DNA of 38,656 nucleotides. Source: Planctomycetota bacterium. GTDB lineage: Bacteria; Planctomycetota; JACOTG01. Location: NCBI GenBank assembly GCA_016178505.1, contig JACOTG010000211.1, positions 1 through 38,656 of the forward strand, given 5' to 3'. Each line of letters opens with the position of its first letter. Within the stretch, counting starts at the first letter, position 1. The position numbers and the translations under genes are program-made. The notes below the pieces were generated by a model. The model saw nothing but the letters and a program-made list of their open reading frames with translations, was not told the DNA's origin and did no database searches. Shown piece by piece: positions 24,360 to 30,939 of the stretch.

Positions 24360-25880
24360 TCACTCTGTCGGATGCTCGCGGCCGAGAAGGCGGTCCAATC
24401 GGGCGCGCTCGATGCGAAGTCGAATCGACTTGTGCTGTCCCAGCGTCACCAGGCCCGGCTTCGCGCCCCGCGGCTTGGCGACGTTCTTCCGTTGCGTATA
24501 CGCGACCTCGACGATCGGGCGATCCCGGCACTGGCTGAAGAATGCGGCCAGGTGTGCCGCGTCGAGGAGCGTTTCCTGAGGCGGGGCTTTTCCCTTCGGC
24601 AGTCGCACGACGACGTGCGAGCCGGGGAAGTCGCGGACGTGCAGCCAGAGGTCGTTGCCGTTGGCGATGCGGAACGTCAACCGATCGTTCTCCTCGTCAC
24701 CCTTGCCCACGAGGATTTCGAGCCCGTCTTCGGACGTGAAGCGACGAAGTCCGGGCTCCCCCTTCGGCTCCCGCTCCGCAGGCTCCTCCCGACGACGCGG
24801 CTGAGCCGTTCGTCCCCGCGGAGGCGGTGCGATGGATTCGAGGGCGTCGAGCGTCTCCGCTGCGCGCAGCGAGTCGAGCTGGCGCCGGGCCTCGTCGATC
24901 TCGCGAGAAGTCCGGGCGCGGTGTCGTTCGATCTTCTCGCGGCCCGAGAGCGCCTTTCGATACTTCTTGAACGCGCTCTCCATGTTCTCGCGCAGGCTCT
25001 GCTTCGGATCGAGAACGAGCGTCACCTCCGGTGCGTCGGGCCGAAAGAAGTCCTGGACGACCGCCTCGTGCCGGCCACGCACGTCCGCGCCGCCGAGACG
25101 CGTGAGGTTCGCCTTCAAGAGCTCGCCTTGCTCCAGGAATCGCTCGGGCTTCTGGAATCGCTCGAACTCTCCGGCAAGCATCACCGCCTTGCGCTCCGCG
25201 GTGGCGAGTCGACGCTCGGCGTCGCGAAGGCGCGAAGTTCGCTTTTCTTCGAAGGCTTCGCGGGTCTCCTGCTCCGCGAGGCGCTGCTCGACGGCTCGAT
25301 TCAGCGGGAACGGATTCTCGGGAGTGGGCGCGGGAAGGGGCGCCGCCTCCGCGGGTTCGTCGGGGAGTGTTCCTGGCCGGGCCGCGGGCACGTACGTCGC
25401 ACCCGGCGCAAACGGACGCACTCCGGATGTCGTCGGCCGTAGCACCGCGACGATCGTGTCGGCCTCGTCGACGAGCAGGAGATTTCCGCCGCGCCCGAAC
25501 AGCTCCGCAACGAGCCGGAGACGCCGCGCCGCGCCCGACTCGTCACGCGCCGAAAACGCGAGCGTCACCGCACGCTCGCCGGCGACGGCTGCGATCTCGT
25601 CGAGCCGGGCGCCCTCGAGGTGGTGGCGGAGTGCCATGCAAAACGGGCTCGGTGTCTCCGGATTCTGCGGCGTCTCGTCCGCGAGGACGACGCGCGGATG
25701 CCGTCGGTGGAAGCAAAGGAGGAGACGACGCGTTTCGGTCGGTCCCTGCGACGTCGGCACTCGAAGCACGAGCACGAGCCGATCGTCCAGCGGATGGAAG
25801 ACCCGCTCGATCCGACCGCCGCGAACCCCTGGAGCCGCCTCCGCGACGAGAGCCGCGATCTCGTGCCGAGTGAGAGACAC
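24360..25880 (-). CDS. rqcH: Rqc2-type NFACT protein (RqcH), ribosome-associated quality control
   Basis: Product of 506 residues from GTG 25880, with a GGAGAGAAG ribosome site inside the end of ndk and a 6-base gap. The NFACT-N domain (1-140) includes GGRIERVFHP, SPFCMALRHHLEGARL and LVAELFGRGGNLLLVD. A coiled-coil region spans about 200-345. The NFACT-R domain (about 400-490) shows GNDLWLHVRDFPGSHVVVR, ETLLDAAHLAAFFSQ, VAYTQRKNVAKPRGAKPG. RqcH binds obstructed 50S subunits and directs alanine tailing of stalled chains. The usual Asp-Arg pair in NFACT-N reads Glu102-Arg103 here (AGERAV). The family was once named fibronectin-binding; that role is less likely. Confidence 0.85.
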   Translation of the reverse strand: MSLTRHEIAALVAEAAPGVRGGRIERVFHPLDDRLVLVLRVPTSQGPTETRRLLLCFHRRHPRVVLADETPQNPETPSPFCMALRHHLEGARLDEIAAVAGERAVTLAFSARDESGAARRLRLVAELFGRGGNLLLVDEADTIVAVLRPTTSGVRPFAPGATYVPAARPGTLPDEPAEAAPLPAPTPENPFPLNRAVEQRLAEQETREAFEEKRTSRLRDAERRLATAERKAVMLAGEFERFQKPERFLEQGELLKANLTRLGGADVRGRHEAVVQDFFRPDAPEVTLVLDPKQSLRENMESAFKKYRKALSGREKIERHRARTSREIDEARRQLDSLRAAETLDALESIAPPPRGRTAQPRRREEPAEREPKGEPGLRRFTSEDGLEILVGKGDEENDRLTFRIANGNDLWLHVRDFPGSHVVVRLPKGKAPPQETLLDAAHLAAFFSQCRDRPIVEVAYTQRKNVAKPRGAKPGLVTLGQHKSIRLRIERARLDRLLGREHPTE

Positions 25881-25886
25881 CGTGCG

Positions 25887-26396
25887 CTACTTCTCTCCGG
25901 CGTCCTCGGCTCGATCGAAGACCCATGCCTCACCCGGCAGCTCGTACGAGAGGATTTCGTCGGGTTGAAAGAAGAGAGCGATCTCCTTCGCCGCGCTCTC
26001 GGGAGAATCCGAGCCGTGGATGAGGTTGAAGCTGTTCGAGATCCCGTGGTCCCCGCGGATCGTGCCGGCCTCGGCTTTCCAGCCGAACGTGGCGCCCATC
26101 ATCTTGCGGGTGACCTCGACGACGCGCGGTCCTTCGAGGACCATCGCGACCACGGGGCCCGCCGTGATGAAGCGGATGAGGCCGGCGTAAAACGGTCGGT
26201 CCTTGTGCACGCCGTAGTGACGCTCCGCGAGGCCGGCGTCGACGTTCATCATCTTCAGCGCGGCGATCTTGAGGCCGCGCTGCTCGAATCGCTCGAGGAT
26301 CGCGCCCACGAGACGCCGCGCGACTCCATCGGGTTTCACGAGGATGAGCGTTCGCTCGAGCGGGCGGCTCGAGGGCCGCGACGGTTTCGAAGTCAT
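25887..26396 (-). CDS. ndk: Nucleoside diphosphate kinase
   Basis: Product of 169 residues with the full Ndk signature: ERTLILVKPDGV, ERHYGVHKDRPFY, GPVVAMVLEG, VTRKMMGAT, GTIRGDHG and the active-site NLIHGSD with phospho-accepting His127. It transfers the gamma phosphate from ATP to NDPs through a His-phosphate. The ATG is preceded by AAAGGAG at proper distance. The first 13 residues (Ser/Pro/Arg-rich) and the last about 15 extend beyond the minimal enzyme. It is the first gene of an ndk-rqcH operon. Confidence 0.96.
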   Translation of the reverse strand: MTSKPSRPSSRPLERTLILVKPDGVARRLVGAILERFEQRGLKIAALKMMNVDAGLAERHYGVHKDRPFYAGLIRFITAGPVVAMVLEGPRVVEVTRKMMGATFGWKAEAGTIRGDHGISNSFNLIHGSDSPESAAKEIALFFQPDEILSYELPGEAWVFDRAEDAGEK

Positions 26397-26476
26397 CGGG
26401 TCAGGCTCCTTTGTTTTCGTGTCGATGCCCGGGCGCGATAACAGATCGTGGGGCGGTCCGACTCATGGGGGCTCGC

Positions 26477-26505
26477 AAGATACTTTCCGCGTCGCCGCGA
26501 CACAA
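26477..26505 (-). promoter_or_regulatory. Promoter for the ndk-rqcH operon
   Basis: On the minus strand: TTGTGT (26505-26500), 17-base spacer, TATCTT (26482-26477). This gives a leader of about 75 bases to the ndk ATG. It is back-to-back with the aspS promoter in a 324-base divergent intergenic region. Confidence 0.55.
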
Positions 26506-26539
26506 GGCCGCTCCGCGCCGCAGATGGTGGTCGGTTGCG

Positions 26540-26569
26540 TTGACACGGCGCCGAGCGCAACGGTAGAGT
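26540..26569 (+). promoter_or_regulatory. Promoter for aspS
   Basis: Perfect -35 TTGACA (26540-26545), 18-base spacer, TAGAGT -10 (26564-26569). The leader to ATG 26721 is about 145 bases. I see no T-box or obvious riboswitch in that leader; the rest of the 26397-26720 gap is the divergent ndk promoter. Confidence 0.65.
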
Positions 26570-26720
26570 GTCGCGCCAATCAAGTCCCGGCGGGCACCTT
26601 CCGACAAGAAGAGAACCCAGATTTGGCGATCAACGGGGTCCCGATGGGTCCTGGCGTCCGAACTGGCGTCATCTTTTCCTCGGAGAACCTATGCTGGCAG
26701 CCGGCGAAAGAGAATGGACC

Positions 26721-28496
26721 ATGAGCGGTGAGGCGCTCCGTCGAACGCACACGTGCGGCGAACTCCGCCGATCGGACATCCGCAAAGAGGTCGTCCTTTC
26801 GGGATGGGTCCGCTCGACGCGCGATCACGGCGGGCTGATCTTCATCGACCTCCGGGATCGTTACGGCGTGACTCAGGTGGTCGCAAACCCGGAGCCCGAC
26901 ACCGAAATCCACAGGATCGCCGAGAAGCTCCGCCCGGAGGACGTCGTCACGATTCGCGGCGAAGTGAACGAGCGGCCGTCGGGGACGCGCAACACGTCGA
27001 TGCCGACGGGTGAGGTCGAAGTCGTTGCACGTGGGATCGTCGTCGAGAATCGCGCAAAGACACCTCCGTTCGAGATCGCGGACGACGTGAACGTTTCCGA
27101 GGAGACGCGGCTTCGCTATCGCTACCTCGACCTGAGGCGGCCGGCGGTCCAACGCTCGCTGATCTTCCGCAGCGATCTCTGCAACCAGATCCGCCGCTAC
27201 TTCTCGGAGCGGAGCTTCATCGAGGTGGAGACTCCGTTCCTCACGAAGTCGACTCCCGAAGGCGCACGCGATTTTCTCGTGCCGAGCCGCATCACCAAGG
27301 GGTCGTTCTATGCGCTGCCGCAATCGCCGCAGCTCTTCAAGCAGCTCCTCATGGTGAGCGGGTTCGACCGCTACTATCAAATCGTTCGGTGCTTCAGGGA
27401 CGAGGACCTTCGTGCCGACCGGCAGCCGGAGTTCACGCAGCTCGACATCGAGATGTCGTTCGTGGACGAGCCGGACGTTCAGGGGATCATCGAAGGACTG
27501 CTCGTGCGCCTCGGCGACACGCTGCTCGGGCGCAAGATTCAGACGCCGTTTCCACGACTGCGCTACGACGACGTGATGCTGAAGTACGGCAGCGACCGGC
27601 CAGATTTGCGGTTCGGTCTCGAGATCCGCGACGTGACGGAGATCGCGCGCGAGGTCGACTTCAAGATCTTCCGCGGAGCCGCCGAAGGCGGCGGAGCCGT
27701 GCGCGCGCTCAACCTCTCCGGCGGTGGTGCGCTGCCGCGGCAGCAAATCGATGCGCTCGAAAAGGTCGCGAAGGACGCCGGCGCGGGCGGGCTCGCGTGG
27801 TTCAAGGTGCAGGACGGCGCACTCACGGCAGGACCGGCGGCCAAGTTCATTGCGGCGAGCGCACAGGCTCGTTTCATCGAGGCGCTCGAAGGCAAGACGA
27901 ACGATCTCCTGTTGTTCGTCGCCGACAAGAAGCGCTCCGTCGTCGCCAAGGCGCTCGGCGAGCTGAGAATGCACTTGGCTCGCACGCGCGGCATGATCCC
28001 GAACGACGTCTTCCACTTTTCGTGGATCGTCGATTTCCCGCTCCTCAATTGGAACGAGGAAGAGAAGCGCTACGAAGCGGAGCACCATCCTTTCACGTCG
28101 CCGAAACCGGCCGACGTGCCGAAGCTCGAGTCCGATCCGCTCGCGGTTCGCGCGCGCGCGTACGACCTGGTTCTCAACGGAATCGAGCTCGGCGGAGGCA
28201 GCATCCGCATTCACACCCGAGAGCTGCAGCAACGGGTGTTCTCTCTCCTTCAGATCGACGAGCAGGCCGCCATGCGCAAGTTCGGGTTCTTGCTCGAGGC
28301 GCTCGAGTTCGGCGCGCCGCCGCACGGCGGGATCGCCCTCGGCCTCGATCGCATGGTGATGCTGTTCCAAGGGCTCCAAAGCCTGCGGGAGGTCATTGCG
28401 TTTCCGAAGACGTCGAGCGGATCGTGCTTGCTCACCGAAGCGCCGTCGGTCGTCGAGGCCCGCCAGCTCCAGGAGGTCGGCATTCGTGTCTTGTGA
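26721..28496 (+). CDS. aspS: Aspartyl-tRNA synthetase, bacterial type (non-discriminating signature)
   Basis: Product of 591 residues. N-terminal OB-fold anticodon domain: RTHTCGELRRSDI, GWVRSTRDHGGLIFIDLRDR. The class II core has LRYRYLDLRRP, QIRRYFSERSFIEVETPFL, PQSPQLFKQLLM and QIVRCFRDEDLRADRQPEFTQ. A bacterial GAD insertion follows (about 290-420), then FSWIVDFPLLNWN and GIALGLDRMVMLF. His36 and Gly88 occupy the positions of His31/Gly82 in the non-discriminating Pseudomonas enzyme, where E. coli has Leu and Lys. It may therefore charge both tRNA-Asp and tRNA-Asn, with GatCAB completing Asn-tRNA. ATG 26691 is an alternative start with GGAGA close upstream, adding 10 residues. Confidence 0.95.
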   Translation: MSGEALRRTHTCGELRRSDIRKEVVLSGWVRSTRDHGGLIFIDLRDRYGVTQVVANPEPDTEIHRIAEKLRPEDVVTIRGEVNERPSGTRNTSMPTGEVEVVARGIVVENRAKTPPFEIADDVNVSEETRLRYRYLDLRRPAVQRSLIFRSDLCNQIRRYFSERSFIEVETPFLTKSTPEGARDFLVPSRITKGSFYALPQSPQLFKQLLMVSGFDRYYQIVRCFRDEDLRADRQPEFTQLDIEMSFVDEPDVQGIIEGLLVRLGDTLLGRKIQTPFPRLRYDDVMLKYGSDRPDLRFGLEIRDVTEIAREVDFKIFRGAAEGGGAVRALNLSGGGALPRQQIDALEKVAKDAGAGGLAWFKVQDGALTAGPAAKFIAASAQARFIEALEGKTNDLLLFVADKKRSVVAKALGELRMHLARTRGMIPNDVFHFSWIVDFPLLNWNEEEKRYEAEHHPFTSPKPADVPKLESDPLAVRARAYDLVLNGIELGGGSIRIHTRELQQRVFSLLQIDEQAAMRKFGFLLEALEFGAPPHGGIALGLDRMVMLFQGLQSLREVIAFPKTSSGSCLLTEAPSVVEARQLQEVGIRVL

Positions 28497-28536
28497 GCGA
28501 TGCCATCGCCGGGCCCGCGTGGCGCGTGACTCGGGT

Positions 28537-28565
28537 TGACAGCGATTCCGGGGGGTGATGAAATG
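28537..28565 (+). promoter_or_regulatory. Promoter for the infC-rpmI-rplT operon
   Basis: TTGACA (28537-28542), 17-base spacer, TGAAAT (28560-28565). The resulting leader of about 120 bases before infC contains a 10-base direct repeat (CCGAGGGGAG at 28601-28610 and 28614-28623). Such leaders are often sites of L20 or IF3 control, but no specific structure is recognised here. Confidence 0.6.
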
Positions 28566-28689
28566 GCGGGCTCGTTCGTGCTTTGAGCGACGTCCGGACC
28601 CGAGGGGAGGCCCCGAGGGGAGAAGTCATCGCCCGTCGCCAAACGGTGAAGGGTGTCTCGAGAAGAGGCGCATTAGGAGGTAATCGGCC

Positions 28690-29196
28690 ATTTCGCAGAA
28701 TCTGAGGATCAACGAGCAGATCCGTGTGCGGGAAGTTCGGTTGATCGACGATCAGGGGAATCAGGTTGGTGTCGTGCCGACTGTCGAAGCGCTTCAGTCC
28801 GCTTACGAGGTCGGGCTCGATCTCGTCGAGGTGGCGCCGACCGCACGCCCGCCGGTTTGCCGGATCCTCGACTTCGGAAAGTACAAGTATGAGCTGAAGA
28901 AGAAGGCGGCGGTCAGCAAGAAGAAACAGCACGTCGTGCAGGTCAAGGAGCTTCGCTTGAAGCCGAAGACCGAAGAGCACGATCGGATGACGAAGATGAA
29001 GCATGCGCGGAAGTTCATCGAGCAAGGGGACAAAGTTCTCTTGAGCATGAACTTTCGCGGACGAGAAATGGCGCATATCGACATTGGCCGCAAGATCCTC
29101 GAGGGAGTCGCGCAACAGCTCGCGGACATTGCGAAGATCGAGCGGGGGCCGATGATGGATGGCCGGCGAATGCTGGTCATGTTCACGAAGAAGTGA
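28690..29196 (+). CDS. infC: Translation initiation factor IF-3, AUU start
   Basis: Product of 168 residues starting at ATT 28690, nine bases after a perfect AGGAGG (28675-28680). The next in-frame start, GTG 28726, would remove the conserved N-terminal segment NLRINEQIRVREVRLID. The body is standard IF-3: VGLDLVEVAPTARPPVCRIL, DFGKYKYELKKK, VKELRLKPKTEEHD, KARKFIEQGDKV-type helix, FRGREMAHIDIG and the C-terminal GRRMLVMFTKK. IF-3 binds 30S, prevents subunit joining and rejects non-canonical start codons. A rare AUU start makes its own mRNA a target of that rejection, giving autogenous repression as in E. coli infC. First gene of infC-rpmI-rplT. Confidence 0.95.
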   Translation: MSQNLRINEQIRVREVRLIDDQGNQVGVVPTVEALQSAYEVGLDLVEVAPTARPPVCRILDFGKYKYELKKKAAVSKKKQHVVQVKELRLKPKTEEHDRMTKMKHARKFIEQGDKVLLSMNFRGREMAHIDIGRKILEGVAQQLADIAKIERGPMMDGRRMLVMFTKK

Positions 29197-29227
29197 AGCG
29201 CGCGGCGCGCACGGAAGGGGTCGAACG

Positions 29228-29422
29228 ATGCCGAAAATGAAGTCTCATCGCGGGCTCGGGAAGAGGGTCAAGCTCACCAAGACGGGCAAGCTCGTCCACA
29301 ATCCCGCATTTGGAAGTCACCTCATGTCGGGGAAGCGGTCGAAGCGGCGTCGCAATCTGCGCCGCGCGCGAAACGTGTTCGCCACCGAAGCGAGGAAGCT
29401 GCGAGTCCTCGTTCCCCACTAG
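29228..29422 (+). CDS. rpmI: 50S ribosomal protein L35
   Basis: Product of 64 residues: MPKMKSHRGLGKRVKLTKTG, then a HLMSGKRSKRRRNLRR basic tract, matching the bL35 family in length and composition. GGAAGGGG lies upstream of the ATG at 29228. A frame open from 29159 adds sequence overlapping infC and is not the start. Position between infC and rplT is the conserved bacterial order. Confidence 0.95.
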   Translation: MPKMKSHRGLGKRVKLTKTGKLVHNPAFGSHLMSGKRSKRRRNLRRARNVFATEARKLRVLVPH

Positions 29423-29455
29423 AGAGACTCGAGACGAAGCAGGAGAGAAAGAACC

Positions 29456-29815
29456 ATGTCGAGGGTGAAGGGCGGAGTGATCCGCCACAAGCGGCAGAAG
29501 AAAGTTCTCAAGAACGCGAAGGGTTACGTCGGCGGGAGGAGCAAGCTCTTCCGCACCGCGAAGGAGACGCACTTTCGCGCGATGGCGTATGCGTTCCGCG
29601 ATCGCAAGCAGCGGAAGCGCCACTTCCGTCGTCTCTGGATCACTCGCATCAGCGCCGGCTGCGAGATGAGCGGCATCAACTACAGCCAGTTCATCGCTGC
29701 CCTGTCGCGAGCGAACGTCGCGGTGGACCGAAAGATCCTCGCCGATCTCGCATTCAGCGACATGCCCGCGTTCGAGGAGGTCGTCCGCGTGGCCAAGGCG
29801 CACATGATGAATTGA
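29456..29815 (+). CDS. rplT: 50S ribosomal protein L20
   Basis: Product of 119 residues: MSRVKGGVIRHKRQKKVLKNA, KGYVGGRSKLFRTAKE, YAFRDRKQRKRHFRRLWITRI, GINYSQFIAALSRANVAVDRK and LADLAFSDMPAFEEVV. It is essential for early 50S assembly and binds 23S rRNA with its long basic N-terminal tail. In several bacteria it represses its own operon by binding the leader. A GC-rich hairpin follows before pheS. Confidence 0.97.
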   Translation: MSRVKGGVIRHKRQKKVLKNAKGYVGGRSKLFRTAKETHFRAMAYAFRDRKQRKRHFRRLWITRISAGCEMSGINYSQFIAALSRANVAVDRKILADLAFSDMPAFEEVVRVAKAHMMN

Positions 29816-29846
29816 CGACCGTTGCTTTGAAACGAAATGACGTGCG

Positions 29847-29869
29847 AGGCGCCGCGACGAGCGGCGCCT
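29847..29869 (+). terminator. Hairpin between rplT and pheS (partial terminator or attenuator)
   Basis: Perfect 9-bp stem AGGCGCCGC/GCGGCGCCT with a GACGA loop, ending 23 bases before the pheS ATG. Only two T residues follow immediately, then TCGAATTT, so termination would be partial. It could reduce read-through from the ribosomal genes into pheST or act as an RNA processing site. Confidence 0.5.
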
Positions 29870-29891
29870 TCGAATTTACCGGGAGAGCGCG

Positions 29892-30923
29892 ATGGCGAGT
29901 GACGGGGAGCGTGAGATTGCCGCGATTCGCGATCGAGTCGTAGCGGAAATTCGCGCGGCGGACAGCGTGACGGCGTTAGACGACGTTCGAGTGCGCGTGC
30001 TCGGGCGCAGTGGCGAGCTGACGCTTCAACTTCGCGCGGTGGGAGCCCTTCCTGCGTCGGAGCGTCCTGCTGCAGGGAAGGCGCTGAACCAGGCGCGACG
30101 CGCGATCGAGGCGCTGCTCGACGAACGTCGCGCTTCGTTGGAATCCGCGGCGATCTCCGGCGCGCTGCACGATTCGTCCTTCGACTTCACACTTCCAGCG
30201 ACACCGATGCGGCTCGGAACCCTTCATCCGATCAGCCGCATCCAGTACCAGATCGAGGACATCTTCACGTCGATGGGCTTCGCGGTGCTGGATGGTCCCG
30301 AAGTCGAATCGGACTACTACAACTTCGAGGCGCTCAACATCCCGAAAAACCACCCGGCGCGCGACATGCAGGACACGTTCTACCTCGAGGACGGAAACCT
30401 CCTGAGAACGCACACGTCGCCCGTGCAGGTGCGCGCCATGGAGGTGATGCGGCCGCCGATTCGCGCGATCGCACCGGGCCGCGTGTTTCGGTACGAGGTC
30501 ACCGATGCCTCGCACGAGAACACCTTCTATCAAGTCGAAGGCCTCATGGTGGACGAGGACATTTCCGTCGCGAACCTGATCGCCGTGATGAAGACGATGC
30601 TTCGCGAGGTGTTCGAGCGCGACGTCACGGTTCGATTGCGGCCGGGTTATTTTCCGTTCGTCGAGCCGGGCTTTGAACTCGACATCCGCTGCTTCATCTG
30701 TGAAGGCAAGGGATGCGCGGTGTGCAAGAGAAGCGGCTGGGTCGAGCTGATGCCTTGCGGCATGGTTCATCCGGCAGTGCTGCGCTACGGACGCATCGAT
30801 CCCGATCGTCATTCGGGTTTCGCGTTCGGACTTGGACTCAACCGCCTCGTCATGATGCGGTATCGGATCGACGACATCCGATTGTTCCTCTCGGGGGACT
30901 TGCGGTTCCTCGAGCAGTTCTAG
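29892..30923 (+). CDS. pheS: Phenylalanyl-tRNA synthetase alpha subunit
   Basis: Product of 343 residues. The N-terminal coiled-coil arm that grips tRNA spans about 1-85. The class II catalytic core follows, with HPISRIQYQIEDIFTSMGF, GPEVESDYYNFEALNIP, HPARDMQDTFYL, LLRTHTSPVQVRAME, GRVFRYEVTDASHENTFYQ and the motif 3 region FAFGLGLNRLVMMRY. It forms the (alpha-beta)2 enzyme with PheT. A Cys-rich stretch, CFICEGKGCAVCKRSGW (about 271-287), lies between the FPFVEPG strand and the VELMPCGMVHP strand and contains four Cys, as in many bacterial PheS. pheT follows 16 bases later. Confidence 0.97.
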   Translation: MASDGEREIAAIRDRVVAEIRAADSVTALDDVRVRVLGRSGELTLQLRAVGALPASERPAAGKALNQARRAIEALLDERRASLESAAISGALHDSSFDFTLPATPMRLGTLHPISRIQYQIEDIFTSMGFAVLDGPEVESDYYNFEALNIPKNHPARDMQDTFYLEDGNLLRTHTSPVQVRAMEVMRPPIRAIAPGRVFRYEVTDASHENTFYQVEGLMVDEDISVANLIAVMKTMLREVFERDVTVRLRPGYFPFVEPGFELDIRCFICEGKGCAVCKRSGWVELMPCGMVHPAVLRYGRIDPDRHSGFAFGLGLNRLVMMRYRIDDIRLFLSGDLRFLEQF

Positions 30924-30939
30924 AAGGGCGGAGCTCGCG

